Of a DNA stretch of 60,526 nt, positions 43,526-52,172 are shown piece by piece; position 1 is the first letter of the stretch, and every line of letters starts with the position of its first letter. The notes under the pieces are model-generated. The model saw only the letters and a program-made list of their open reading frames with translations, was not told the origin of the DNA and ran no database searches. The position numbers and the translations under genes are program-made. The stretch comes from Arthrobacter sp. ISL-72 (GTDB lineage: Bacteria; Actinomycetota; Actinomycetes; Actinomycetales; Micrococcaceae), in NCBI RefSeq assembly GCF_018613755.1, contig NZ_JAGGPP010000017.1, positions 1 through 60,526 of the forward strand. The letters run 5' to 3'.

Positions 43526-44620
43526 TCAGCCTGCAGTGGCCGGGCGGGCGGCCAGAGTCACTTTGGCTTCCTGCGAGTCCGTTCCGCGGCGGATCCCCAC
43601 CGTCACGGTCTGGTCCGGGTTCTTGTTCCGGAGCTCGGCCAGCAGGTCCTCGGGCGAGGACAGCTCCTTGCCGTCGACGGCGGTGAGGACATCTCCCGGC
43701 CTGATGCCGGCGGCGTCCGCCGGGCCGCCGTCCACAACGGACAGGACCAAAGCGCCGCGGGTGTCTTGCAGGCCCAGCCGCTCTGCGATCTGAGGGGTGA
43801 TCTCTCCCGGGCGGAGGCCGATGAAGGCGTGGTCGGCCGTGCCGTCCTCGCGAAGCTGTTCGGCCACCCGGACCGCCGTTGCTGCCGGAATGGCAAAGCC
43901 CAAGGCCACTGCCCCTGACTGCGGGGGTATGTACGCCTCGCTGACGCCGATCACCTCGCCGCTGGAATTGACGACGGCGCCGCCTGAGTTTCCGGGGCTG
44001 ATGGCGGCGTCGGTCTGGATCAAGTCCACCAGCGACTGGCTGCTGGCCGCAGAACCCGGGATCTCGCGGTGCAGTCCTGAAATGATGCCGGCTGTGGCGG
44101 TGTTTTCGAAACCGAGCGGTGAGCCGATCACCACTGCCAGCTCGCCGACCCGGGGGAGCGCGGTCTGGAACTTCGCGGCCGGCAGCCCGCTGCGTTTGGC
44201 TTCCACCAGGGCGAGGTCCGAGATGGCATCGGCAGCCTTCACCGTGCCGGCCACCCGCTGGCCGTCCGCGAAGGCAATCTCCACATCGGAGTTGCCCCGC
44301 ACCACATGCTCGTTCGTCAGGATCAGCCCGTCGGCAGCGAAGACAACACCGCTGCCGACGCCGTCGTCTGTCTTGACCGTGACGACCGACGGTTGCACGT
44401 TTTCGACGATGGAGGGGATGTCCGCCGTTCCCTGCGGTGCGCCCTGACCTTGCCTGTTCGCGGGCGACGACATTGGCGTTGTGGCGGGCGCCGGGTTCGA
44501 TGGACTCTGTTGCGGACTGCCGGTGCAGGCAGCGGCCGTCAAAAGGACGACGGCGGCTGCCGCTGCAGATACGGTGACGCGGCCGGGACGGCGGCGTCCG
44601 GCGGCTGAAGTTGGCCCCAC
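43526..44620 (-). CDS. HtrA/DegP-like serine protease with PDZ domain (lipoprotein)
   Basis: Cell-envelope protease of the S1C type. The 364-residue product has a signal peptide ending in the lipobox LTAAAC and a Pro/Ser/Gln-rich spacer. A trypsin-like domain carries the triad His (TNEHVVRG), Asp (AISDLALVEA) and Ser (SPGNSGGAVV). A C-terminal PDZ domain begins near AFIGLRPGEI and contains GGPADAAGIRPGDVLTAVDG. GTG start with AAGGGAAG upstream. It stands alone. A possible promoter (TATGAT on the minus strand at 44663-44668) lies in the A+T-rich gap shared with the next gene. Confidence 0.93.
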   Translation of the reverse strand: MGPTSAAGRRRPGRVTVSAAAAAVVLLTAAACTGSPQQSPSNPAPATTPMSSPANRQGQGAPQGTADIPSIVENVQPSVVTVKTDDGVGSGVVFAADGLILTNEHVVRGNSDVEIAFADGQRVAGTVKAADAISDLALVEAKRSGLPAAKFQTALPRVGELAVVIGSPLGFENTATAGIISGLHREIPGSAASSQSLVDLIQTDAAISPGNSGGAVVNSSGEVIGVSEAYIPPQSGAVALGFAIPAATAVRVAEQLREDGTADHAFIGLRPGEITPQIAERLGLQDTRGALVLSVVDGGPADAAGIRPGDVLTAVDGKELSSPEDLLAELRNKNPDQTVTVGIRRGTDSQEAKVTLAARPATAG

Positions 44621-44710
44621 TGTTCTTCCCTTCTTCTGAGCTTCCCGCTGGGCTATGCAGTTATCATAAGGTTACTTATTATTCGGCGTCCCGTTCACTA
44701 CAATTGGTGC

Positions 44711-44938
44711 ATGGACCCATTGGCCTCGATCGTGTTGGTGTTCTGTGCGGCGTTCCTTTGGCTCGCCTTCGCCCTCATCCTGCTGTCCAGGATCAATCGT
44801 GAGGAGCGCCGGGCGTTGCGGCGGGCGCGCAAGGCGAGCCGCGTGAAAACGGCCCACCGCATCCGCCCCGTTCCTGCGGCGCACGACAGCATGCCCCACC
44901 GGCACCGCCTGCGGTTGATGCGCCGCCACTCCCTGTAA
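44711..44938 (+). CDS. Small membrane protein with basic tail, unknown
   Basis: The 75-residue product has one transmembrane helix (about residues 5-27, ASIVLVFCAAFLWLAFALILL). A strongly basic cytoplasmic tail with many Arg and His follows. No Shine-Dalgarno is visible; TACAAT (44699-44704) ends 6 bases before the ATG, so a leaderless transcript is likely. It is divergent from the HtrA-like gene and 41 bases before the nucleotidyltransferase gene. Confidence 0.6.
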   Translation: MDPLASIVLVFCAAFLWLAFALILLSRINREERRALRRARKASRVKTAHRIRPVPAAHDSMPHRHRLRLMRRHSL

Positions 44939-44979
44939 TCGACGCCTGGTCCTGGGCGGATTGATGAAAGGATCTGCTC

Positions 44980-45795
44980 ATGATTCAGGACTTGGAAGAC
45001 GTGCCGGTTCGGCTTCGGGCAACGCTCCGGCACATCATCGGCGCGTGCCGAAGTGACCTGCGCTTTCGAGCCGTCTGGCTCCAAGGGTCGCTGGCGCGCG
45101 GCCTTGCCGACGATTGGAGCGATATCGACCTGCACGTCGCCGTTGACGATGTGAAGGACTTCGACGCCGTGGAATGGCTGGCGTCGCTGCTTCCTTTGGT
45201 TCTGGCAGACGCGATCCCCGGACTGCCGGGGGCGTTCATCTGCCTGACCCCGGAGTGGGTTCACATCGACCTGAATGTTCACGCACTAACGGACGAGCTG
45301 CCGGGTAGGCTGCCGCGCCGCGTGCTGCTCGACCGGACCGCATCAGTTTCCGACATGCCGGAGACCCGGCGCACCGCCGGCCGAGCGTTTTTCCCCGGGC
45401 AACAGGCCCAAATCTTCCTGCACTTCATGGGCAAGGCCGTGGCTGCAGTCCACCGGGCCGATTGGATCGCACTTTCACACACAACGGTGGCTATGCGCGA
45501 CAGCCTGCTCATTCCGCTCATGCTCGCCGAGAACGGCAGCCGGACTGATCCAGGAGAGAAACGCATCGCCAGGCATCTGAACGATGAGCAGAAGGACTCG
45601 CTGCAACGACTTCCCGCTATCGGGCTCACTGAGCGCGACCTCCGGGAAGCCCAGCAGGCGCTCGCCGTCGAGTACCTGACGAGGGCACGCCGGTTAGCAG
45701 ACGCATGCAGCGCGGTATGGCCGGCGGAACTCGAGCAAGCGGCGAAGCAACTCTGGCTACGGGAACTCGGGATTCACTTGCCGGGCCGTTTTTAG
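44980..45795 (+). CDS. Nucleotidyltransferase-fold protein (Pol-beta superfamily)
   Basis: The 271-residue product has the minimal nucleotidyltransferase motif: GS in LQGSLARGLAD and the metal-binding D-x-D in DWSDIDLHV, with a further Asp in VHIDLNV. The C-terminal half is helical. The layout resembles stand-alone nucleotidyltransferases such as the aminoglycoside or lincosamide modifying group, but the substrate cannot be read. ATG 44980 has AAAGGA about 10 bases upstream. It overlaps the convergent NUDIX gene by four bases. Confidence 0.8.
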   Translation: MIQDLEDVPVRLRATLRHIIGACRSDLRFRAVWLQGSLARGLADDWSDIDLHVAVDDVKDFDAVEWLASLLPLVLADAIPGLPGAFICLTPEWVHIDLNVHALTDELPGRLPRRVLLDRTASVSDMPETRRTAGRAFFPGQQAQIFLHFMGKAVAAVHRADWIALSHTTVAMRDSLLIPLMLAENGSRTDPGEKRIARHLNDEQKDSLQRLPAIGLTERDLREAQQALAVEYLTRARRLADACSAVWPAELEQAAKQLWLRELGIHLPGRF

Positions 45796-46277
45796 GCGCC
45801 CTGCCCGCTCCCTTCCGCGAGGTGCCGGATCAACTCGTCGAGGATGGGGAGTTGGCCCTTGACCAGCTTGGTGCGCGCCACCGCCTCATCCACCCAGGCG
45901 GCGTCGTCGATCTCCGGGAAGTTATGGACCGTGCCGGATCCTTTCGGCCACTCCAGCGGAAAGGTGTTGCTCACGATCCGTTCGGGCTGGAAGTCCGATT
46001 CTGCCGCAAACACCGTGATGATCTTGCCGGAGGGCTGCAGGAAGGCGCCCAGGTGAAAGTAGTCGGCTGCCGGCGCAGGGGAGCCCATCTCCTCGGCGAA
46101 CTCACGGTGCGCTGCCAGCAGCGGGTCTTCGTCTTCGAGGTATTCGCCTTTGGGAACGGACCAGGCACGGGCGTCCTTGCCGGCCCAGAACGGTCCGCCC
46201 ATATGGGCTATCCACAGCTCCAGCTGCGATCCCCTGCCCCGCCTGTACAGCAGGATTCCTGCGCTTCGAACGGTCAT
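45792..46277 (-). CDS. NUDIX hydrolase
   Basis: The 161-residue product is a single NUDIX domain. The NUDIX box G-x5-E-x7-R-E-x2-E-E-x-G reads GEYLEDEDPLLAAHREFAEE then MG. It hydrolyses a nucleoside diphosphate linked to another group; the substrate is unknown. The N-terminus SAGILLYRRG and the internal WSVPKGEYLEDEDP resemble the diadenosine-polyphosphate/MutT-like subgroup. ATG 46277 has GGAG 7 bases upstream. Confidence 0.9.
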   Translation of the reverse strand: MTVRSAGILLYRRGRGSQLELWIAHMGGPFWAGKDARAWSVPKGEYLEDEDPLLAAHREFAEEMGSPAPAADYFHLGAFLQPSGKIITVFAAESDFQPERIVSNTFPLEWPKGSGTVHNFPEIDDAAWVDEAVARTKLVKGQLPILDELIRHLAEGSGQGA

Positions 46278-46556
46278 CTGCACTCCACGTCCCAAGGCTA
46301 TCCGTGATCATCGCCCCGGATCTACCCCAGGATTTGCGGCTTCCGGAAGGTCCGCCGGACCCGTTCGGATTCCTGCGATAAAAATCAGGCGGGAAACCTA
46401 TATACAGTCCGGGAGGCAGGGGGTAGCGTCAATACAGGAACCCTGCCTACTAGAACTTTTTCGCAGGGCCCCTCCCGGCGTTGTGCAGCGCGCCCGGAGG
46501 TAATGCTGCTATAGCCTCATGGCGGCTCGTCCTGCACCCTGAGGAAAGAGCCTACG
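46278..46556. other. Divergent region between NUDIX gene and hypothetical pair
   Basis: A 279-base gap. TATATACAGT around 46400 is A+T-rich against a GC background and may hold the promoter of the plus-strand pair. No gene is supported here. Confidence 0.35.
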
Positions 46557-46814
46557 ATGGCCACCTCTCATTTCCAGCAGTTCCTTCGCGACGCCACTTC
46601 CCCCGCCCCGGACACCGACACCCCACTGGGTCCGGATTGCCTCTACGGCCTGTACACCAGCTGGTGTCTGCTCCAGGGACTGACGCCCCAGCCGGAGCGG
46701 TTCTTCCGCGCCGGGATGCGCCTGTGCCGGGTCAACATCCACGGCGGCAGGCTGAGGATGAAGGGACGGGCCGCGGCAGATTACATCCTTTCCAGCTACC
46801 CGTACTCCGGTTGA
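46557..46814 (+). CDS. Small protein resembling a primase C-terminal winged helix, unknown
   Basis: The 85-residue product contains LYGLYTSWCLLQGLTPQPER-FFRAGMR. The pattern L-Y-x2-Y-x2-W-C-x3-G-x2-P-x5-F-x2-A-x-R is reminiscent of the winged-helix segment at the C-terminus of phage/plasmid D5-type primases. Here it stands alone without ATPase or primase domains. ATG 46557 has AGGAAAGAG upstream. The next gene begins two bases after the stop, so the two are co-transcribed. The similarity is by eye only. Confidence 0.6.
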   Translation: MATSHFQQFLRDATSPAPDTDTPLGPDCLYGLYTSWCLLQGLTPQPERFFRAGMRLCRVNIHGGRLRMKGRAAADYILSSYPYSG

Positions 46815-46816
46815 TC

Positions 46817-47245
46817 ATGTCACTGCGAGATCCCGGCTTCCGCCCAGACCGCGGAGGACGGGCACGCGTCATGCCGGTAATGTGCGACCGCTGCGGCACC
46901 GACCGCCATCTCATCATCAGGTCCGTGACAGAGCTGCCAGGCCAACCGGCCGACATCCTCCTGGCGTCTTATACCTGCCAGCGGTGCCGGCGCTTCAGCG
47001 AACATCCTGCCCGGGTTGCTGATCTCTCAATAGTCCTGGGCCGCCCCGAACAGACAGGGGACGTGCTGATATTCGGCGGGCACTACATGCACTGCGGCCA
47101 GCCGATGGAAAAGGCCGGCTCCGAACTCCGCCGGCTGTCCGCGCCCCTGTCCACCGAAGCCGCGGACCACGACGCGCTGGATGTCTACCTCTCCACCCGG
47201 GTCCTGCGATGCGCATGCGGCTTCCAGATGGAACTGCCCGAATGA
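46817..47245 (+). CDS. Cys-rich (zinc-ribbon-like) protein, unknown
   Basis: The 142-residue product has four Cys clusters: MCDRCGTD, TCQRCRRF, HYMHCGQPM and CACGFQM. The first, second and last look like zinc-binding knuckles, so one or two zinc ribbons are likely. No known family is recognised. ATG 46817 follows the stop of the upstream small gene by two bases; ATG 46871 is another possible start. Codon use is like its neighbours. Confidence 0.6.
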   Translation: MSLRDPGFRPDRGGRARVMPVMCDRCGTDRHLIIRSVTELPGQPADILLASYTCQRCRRFSEHPARVADLSIVLGRPEQTGDVLIFGGHYMHCGQPMEKAGSELRRLSAPLSTEAADHDALDVYLSTRVLRCACGFQMELPE

Positions 47246-47403
47246 CCATCACAGTTACCCCGCCCGTTGCCCGGAACCGGCATTCTTGAAAGGATCGGAC
47301 TATCCGGCCGGACAGCCCTCACCAGGGGCTGGTGCCGGCAGGCCGCGACGCGTGACACCGGCGCCGCACACATAAGGAGCGTAATGGTCGGCGGAGCAGC
47401 GGC

Positions 47404-48417
47404 ATGAGCAACCTCGAGGCAACCCCCGAAGAAATCGTGTGCACCGAGGGCGACCGCACCGCCGGAGTCGAATTCCTGGCCCCGCGGGAAGTGCCGCTGG
47501 GCGGGCCGCGCGCCATGCCGGTCCGGCGCACGCTTCCCCAGCGGCAGCGGAGCCTGATCGGCGCCTGGTGCTTCCTGGACCACTACGGCCCGGCCCTCGT
47601 ACCGGCGTCCGGCGGCATGCGCGTCGCGCGGCACCCCCACACGGGCCTTGCGACGGTGAGTTGGCTCTTCACCGGCGAGATCGCCCACCGCGACTCGGCA
47701 GGGTTCGAGGCGATGGTCCGGCCCGGCGAGGTCAACCTGATGGTGGCCGGCAGGGGGATCTCGCACCAGGAGTTCTCCACCCCGGAGACAACAGTGCTCC
47801 ACGGCGCCCAGCTGTGGATCGCCCTGCCCGACGCGACCAGGAACATGGCTCCCACCTTCGAGCACTACGCACCGGAGCCGGTGCGCGGCGAGGCTTCAGA
47901 ACTGCGCGTCTTCCTCGGATCGCTGGCCGGGTCCTCCTCGCCGGTGACCACGTACACTCCTCCGCTGCTGGGAGCGGAGGCCGTGCTGCGGGCCGGCGGC
48001 CGGCTGGAACTGGACCTGGATCCGTCCTTCGAGCACGGAATCCTGCTGGACACCGGCAGCATGCTGCTCGACGGCACCCCCATGGCGGTGGACCACCTCC
48101 ATTACCTCCGGCCAGGCCGCAGAAGGATGGTCCTGGAAGCAGGAGAGTCGCCGGCCCGCGTGCTCATCCTGGGAGGGGAGCCGCTTGGCGAGCAAATCGT
48201 GATGTGGTGGAACTTTGTGGGGCGCACGCACGACGAAGTCGTTGCCTACCGTGCCGCCTGGCAGGCCGAGATCGGCGCCGAACCGGCGGCGCCTCCTGCC
48301 GGTACTCCATACCCCGACGGCGCGCCCTATCCACGGTTCGGGCCGTTCCCCGACGGACAGCCCGACCCGCTGCCCGCCCCCGTCCTTCCCAACGCCCAGC
48401 TGCGCCCCCGCGGCTGA
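47404..48417 (+). CDS. Pirin family protein
   Basis: Bicupin metalloprotein. The 337-residue product has the pirin N-terminal cupin with the metal-binding His/Glu set in ARHPHTGLATVSWLFTGEI then AHRDS, and VNLMVAGRGISHQEFS. The C-terminal cupin contains GHILLDTG-like HGILLDTGSMLLDG and LILGGEPLGEQIVMWWNFVGR. A Pro-rich tail ends the protein. Some pirins have quercetinase activity, others modulate transcription or metabolism; the role here is unknown. It stands alone. Confidence 0.92.
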   Translation: MSNLEATPEEIVCTEGDRTAGVEFLAPREVPLGGPRAMPVRRTLPQRQRSLIGAWCFLDHYGPALVPASGGMRVARHPHTGLATVSWLFTGEIAHRDSAGFEAMVRPGEVNLMVAGRGISHQEFSTPETTVLHGAQLWIALPDATRNMAPTFEHYAPEPVRGEASELRVFLGSLAGSSSPVTTYTPPLLGAEAVLRAGGRLELDLDPSFEHGILLDTGSMLLDGTPMAVDHLHYLRPGRRRMVLEAGESPARVLILGGEPLGEQIVMWWNFVGRTHDEVVAYRAAWQAEIGAEPAAPPAGTPYPDGAPYPRFGPFPDGQPDPLPAPVLPNAQLRPRG

Positions 48418-48508
48418 CGAGGGGCTGAGCTCAGCCCCCGCGGGTCATCGGGGCGACTGAGCTGCGTCCCCAGCGCTGGTCGCGCGGTCGGTGCGAACAA
48501 TCACCCAC

Positions 48509-48537
48509 TTGACGTCCCGTTGTGCAGCGCTAACAAT
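48509..48537 (+). promoter_or_regulatory. abfA promoter with operator matching that of araBDA
   Basis: TTGACG (48509-48514), a 17-base spacer and AACAAT (48532-48537) repeat the araBDA promoter plan exactly. The operator right half AGCGCTAACAATTG (48526-48539) is identical to that of araBDA. The left half (TTGTGC) is degenerate and shifted by one base. This places the arabinofuranosidase in the same regulon. Confidence 0.8.
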
Positions 48538-48582
48538 TGTCTTCTATAACGTTGTAAAAGAAGCAGAAACGAGGACGTTTAC

Positions 48583-50106
48583 GTGGGCACTTCCGAACAG
48601 GCCACAGCCAAAATCACCATCGACCCCGCCTTTGCCGTGGGGCCGGTCCGCCGCCGCACCTTCGGTGCTTTCGTGGAGCACCTGGGCCGCTGCGTGTACA
48701 CGGGCATCTATGAACCCGGCCATCCCAAGGCAGACGAGGAAGGCTTCCGGACCGATGTCCTGGAACTCACCCGCGAACTTGGCGTATCCACCGTCCGCTA
48801 CCCAGGCGGCAACTTCGTCTCCGGCTACCGCTGGGAAGACGGCGTGGGACCCGTGGAGCAGCGGCCCGCCCGCCTTGACCTGGCCTGGCACTCCACCGAC
48901 CCCAACCACGTGGGTGTGGACGAATTCGCCAAATGGTCCGTCAAAGCAGGTGTCGAACCAATGATGGCCGTGAACCTGGGCACCCGCGGAACCCAGGAGG
49001 CACTGGACCTGCTGGAGTACTGCAACATCGACGGCGGCACGGCCTTCTCCGATCAGCGCCGGAGCAACGGGGCCGAGAACGGCTACGGGATCAAGATGTG
49101 GTGCCTGGGCAACGAGATGGACGGCTTCTGGCAGATCGGCCACAAGAACGCCACAGAGTACGGCAGGCTGGCTGCGGACACGGCCCGTGCCATGCGGATG
49201 GTGGAGCCGGACCTGGAACTGGTGGCCTGCGGGTCGTCGTCCCCGGACATGCCCACGTTCGGCGAGTGGGAGCGGGTTGTCCTGACGGAAACCTACGACC
49301 TGGTGGACCTGATCTCCGCGCACCAGTACTTCGAGGACTTCGGCGACCTTCAGGAACACCTCTCCTCCGGCCACCGGATGGAGGCTTTCATCCAGGACAT
49401 CGTGGCGCACATCGACCACGTGAAGTCGGTCAAGAAATCCACCAAAGAGGTCAACATCTCCTTCGACGAGTGGAACGTCTGGCACATGAGCCGCGACGAA
49501 TCGAAGGCGCCAACCGGCAAGGACTGGCCCGTGGCCCCCGTGCTGCTGGAGGACTGCTACACCGTGGCGGACGCCGTCGTCGTCGGCGACCTCCTCATCA
49601 CCCTGCTCCGCAACACCGACCGCGTGCACTCCGCCAGCCTGGCGCAGCTGGTCAACGTCATTGCCCCGATCATGACGGAGCCCGGCGGCCGGTCCTGGAA
49701 GCAGACCACCTTCCACCCGTTCGCACTGACTTCGCAACATGCCAAAGGAACCGTGCTGCAGCTCGCCGTCGAATCCCCGCTGCTCAGCGGCGGCAAGACC
49801 GCGGGCTTCGCCGCGCTGTCCGCCGTTGCGACATTTGATGCGGAGGCCGGTGAAGCTGTGGTCTTCGCCGTCAACCGCTCGGCCACCGAAGCGCTCATGC
49901 TCGACGCCGCCCTGGCGGGCCTGGGCAGCGTCAAAGTCGTCGAGGCTGTCACCTACGCCAACAAGGATCCTTACTGGCAGGCGACGGCCGACGATGCGAC
50001 CTCGGTACTGCCGGGCGAGAACGTCAGCGTAAAGGTCGACGGCCGCCGGCTCACCGCCGAGCTCCCCGCCGTGTCCTGGAGCATGATCCGCCTGGCGGTC
50101 AACTAA
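48583..50106 (+). CDS. abfA: Alpha-L-arabinofuranosidase (GH51)
   Basis: Releases L-arabinose from arabinan and arabinoxylan fragments, feeding AraBDA. The 507-residue product has a TIM-barrel domain with VRYPGGNFVSGYRWEDG-type motif, the acid/base Glu in WCLGNEMDG and the nucleophile Glu in SFDEWNVWH. A C-terminal beta-sandwich follows. No signal peptide, so it acts inside the cell on imported oligosaccharides. GTG 48583 has GAGGA 7 bases upstream. It has its own arabinose-type promoter; a hairpin follows downstream. Confidence 0.95.
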   Translation: MGTSEQATAKITIDPAFAVGPVRRRTFGAFVEHLGRCVYTGIYEPGHPKADEEGFRTDVLELTRELGVSTVRYPGGNFVSGYRWEDGVGPVEQRPARLDLAWHSTDPNHVGVDEFAKWSVKAGVEPMMAVNLGTRGTQEALDLLEYCNIDGGTAFSDQRRSNGAENGYGIKMWCLGNEMDGFWQIGHKNATEYGRLAADTARAMRMVEPDLELVACGSSSPDMPTFGEWERVVLTETYDLVDLISAHQYFEDFGDLQEHLSSGHRMEAFIQDIVAHIDHVKSVKKSTKEVNISFDEWNVWHMSRDESKAPTGKDWPVAPVLLEDCYTVADAVVVGDLLITLLRNTDRVHSASLAQLVNVIAPIMTEPGGRSWKQTTFHPFALTSQHAKGTVLQLAVESPLLSGGKTAGFAALSAVATFDAEAGEAVVFAVNRSATEALMLDAALAGLGSVKVVEAVTYANKDPYWQATADDATSVLPGENVSVKVDGRRLTAELPAVSWSMIRLAVN

Positions 50107-50125
50107 CCTGGCAGGTCAACTAACC
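50091..50125 (+). repeat. Tandem 18-bp duplication at the abfA stop codon
   Basis: CCTGGCGGTCAACTAACC (50091-50108) is followed by a near-identical copy with one extra A (50107-50125). The stop codon TAA lies in the first copy and is repeated in the second. Recent tandem duplication by slippage is the simplest explanation. Confidence 0.75.
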
Positions 50126-50143
50126 GGATAGCTACAAAGCGTG

Positions 50144-50168
50144 CGACGGCGGCCCCGTGCCGCCGTCG
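50144..50168 (+). terminator. Possible terminator of abfA
   Basis: CGACGGCGG (50144-50152) pairs with CCGCCGTCG (50160-50168) around a 7-base loop, 38 bases after the abfA stop. Only GGGCGTTT follows, so termination may be weak. Confidence 0.5.
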
Positions 50169-50222
50169 GGCGTTTAATGCTCTTAGTGGCACTGCAGGCA
50201 ATCTTGGAGAGGCAGGCGGATC

Positions 50223-50945
50223 ATGAGAGTCCTTGTCACAGGTTCCGCGGACGGCCTGGGACGTGCCGCTGCGGATTCGCTGCTGTCGGCCGGGCATGGC
50301 GTGGTGGTGCACGCCCGCAATCAGGACCGCGCAGCCGGCCTCGACGCGCTCGTCCACCGCGGCGCGGGCATCGTGGTGGGTGACTTCACCGAGCGGGAGG
50401 CAGTGCGGCGCATCGCCGCGGAGCTGAACGACGAGGACCCGCTGGACGCGGTGATCCACAACGCCGGAGTCTGGAACGGGCGGGCGGTCATGCCGGTGAA
50501 CATTATCGCGCCGTACCTCCTCACCGCGTTGCTGCACGGACCGCGGCGCCATGTGTACCTGAGCAGCGGTTCCCATTTCGGGGGGCACCCTTCGCTCGCC
50601 GGGGTCGATTGGCTGGGCAAAACGCCCGGCTCGTATGCGGACAGCAAGCTGTTCGTCACCGCGCTCGCTGCCGCCGTTGCCCGCCTGCACCCTGAACTGG
50701 TCAGCAACGCGGTGGACCCCGGCTGGGTGCCGACCAGGATGGGCGGACCCGGAGCGCCGGACGATCTGGATCTGGGCCACCAAACCCAGGAATGGCTCGC
50801 GACGAGCGACCAGCCACAGGCGCTCACGAGCGGCGGCTATTGGTATCACCGGCGGCTGCGGAAGCCACACGATTCAGTCAACGACCAGGCATTCCAGGAC
50901 CGGCTCCTGCAAGCCCTCGCCAAGGAGACCGGCACTCCGCTCTGA
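50223..50945 (+). CDS. SDR family NAD(P)-dependent oxidoreductase
   Basis: Short-chain dehydrogenase. The 240-residue product has the cofactor motif TGSADGLG (residues 6-13), NNAG-type HNAGVW, YLSSGSH with the catalytic Ser and the Y-x3-K motif YADSK. PGWVPTRMGGPGAPDD follows. Size is normal for classical SDRs. ATG has GGAGAGG upstream. Substrate unknown. The LacI gene downstream starts 89 bases later on the same strand. Confidence 0.88.
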   Translation: MRVLVTGSADGLGRAAADSLLSAGHGVVVHARNQDRAAGLDALVHRGAGIVVGDFTEREAVRRIAAELNDEDPLDAVIHNAGVWNGRAVMPVNIIAPYLLTALLHGPRRHVYLSSGSHFGGHPSLAGVDWLGKTPGSYADSKLFVTALAAAVARLHPELVSNAVDPGWVPTRMGGPGAPDDLDLGHQTQEWLATSDQPQALTSGGYWYHRRLRKPHDSVNDQAFQDRLLQALAKETGTPL

Positions 50946-51034
50946 CCAATCAACCGTCCAAGCCGCCGAAAAGGCAAAAACGGTGCAGGTCTGCAACGAT
51001 GTAGCTGTACGTGTTGCCGGGAAAGGAACCACCT

Positions 51035-52039
51035 GTGGCTGTGACCATGAACGACGTTGCGCGCGCCGCCGGCGTCTCGTTGAAGACCGTGTCCAATGTG
51101 CTCAACGACTACGAGTTCATCCGGCCCGTCACCAAGCAGAAGGTGCTGGACGCCATCGCCGAGCTGGGGTACGAAGCAAACCTGACGGCCCGGAGCCTGC
51201 GCTCGGGCAAAACCCGCATGCTGGGGCTGGTGCTGTCCGACCTATCCATCCCGTACTACGCGGAGCTCGCGTCGCGGTTGATGACGTTTGCGTCGGCCCG
51301 CGGCTACCGCGTCCTGGTGGAGCAGTCGGGGGCCGAACCGGGGCACGAACTCAGCGCGCTGCAAGGTCCGTTCCGCCAGCTCACGGACGGCCTGCTGTTC
51401 ACCCCGCTGGCCCTCGACGCCGGAACCATCGCCGCCCACCAGGGGACCAAGCCGGTCGTGATGCTCGGGGAGCACATCGCCGATCCGCGGTTTGACCTGG
51501 TGACCATGAAGAACGCCGAAGCCGCGGCGGCGATCACCGCCCATCTGCTGGCCAGCGGCCGGCGGCGGATTGCCGTCCTGGGGGCGGCATCGGAAGACAC
51601 TACAGACAGCCCCGGCCTGCGTTTGAACGGCTACCGGGAGGCGCTGAAAACTGCCGGCGTGGAGTTTGATCCCGCCCTGGTGGTGCAATGCGACTGGCGC
51701 CGCGACGGAGGAGCGTCGGCCGTCGGCAGCCTGCTCGACGACGGAACAGAGTTCGACGCCGTCTTTGGCCTGAATGACGCCATTGCACTGGGTGCCATGC
51801 ACGAACTCCTGATCCGCGGCCACAAATTGCCCGGCGACGTCGCGGTGGCCGGCTTTGATGACATCGACGAGGCCCGCTTCGCGTCGCCGTCGCTGACCAC
51901 GGTGTCGCCCGGCATGGAGGAGATCGCGGAGCGGTCCGTCAAGCTGCTCATTGACCGGATCGAAGGGGCTGAGGCCTCATCTGAGGGCCTTCACGTGGAG
52001 GCGGGATTTGAACTGAAAGTCCGGGAGTCGGCGCCCTAA
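51035..52039 (+). CDS. LacI family transcriptional regulator
   Basis: The 334-residue product has a canonical LacI HTH (TMNDVARAAGVSLKTVSNVL), hinge (YEANLTARSLRSGKTRMLG) and effector domain ending in FDDIDEARFASPSLTTVSPG. GTG 51035 has AAAGGAA 8 bases upstream; the in-frame ATG 51047 is an alternative. It has no obvious divergent partner. The targets could be the upstream SDR/arabinofuranosidase genes or a distant sugar locus. It is a different protein from the LacI regulator of araBDA. Confidence 0.88.
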   Translation: MAVTMNDVARAAGVSLKTVSNVLNDYEFIRPVTKQKVLDAIAELGYEANLTARSLRSGKTRMLGLVLSDLSIPYYAELASRLMTFASARGYRVLVEQSGAEPGHELSALQGPFRQLTDGLLFTPLALDAGTIAAHQGTKPVVMLGEHIADPRFDLVTMKNAEAAAAITAHLLASGRRRIAVLGAASEDTTDSPGLRLNGYREALKTAGVEFDPALVVQCDWRRDGGASAVGSLLDDGTEFDAVFGLNDAIALGAMHELLIRGHKLPGDVAVAGFDDIDEARFASPSLTTVSPGMEEIAERSVKLLIDRIEGAEASSEGLHVEAGFELKVRESAP

Positions 52040-52073
52040 GCAGGGAAGGAATCGACCGGCCCGCGTAATCTTC

Positions 52074-52145
52074 GCGAATTAGGTCACGTTCGGCTTGCGA
52101 ATTAGGTGAGCGTGGGGAATCCTCTTATGAGGCAAGCCTAACCTT
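52074..52145 (+). promoter_or_regulatory. DtxR/IdeR-like iron boxes upstream of efeUOB
   Basis: TGAGGCAAGCCTAACCTTG (52128-52146) matches the 19-bp DtxR/IdeR consensus at about 14 positions, with an intact right half AGCCTAACCT. Two further left-half-like TTAGGT motifs lie in the direct repeat GCGAATTAGGT (52074-52084 and 52097-52107, 23 bp apart). The operon downstream imports iron, which fits iron-dependent repression. Confidence 0.65.
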
Positions 52146-52172
52146 GGCTGCGATATTTGAGGCTCCACGTTC

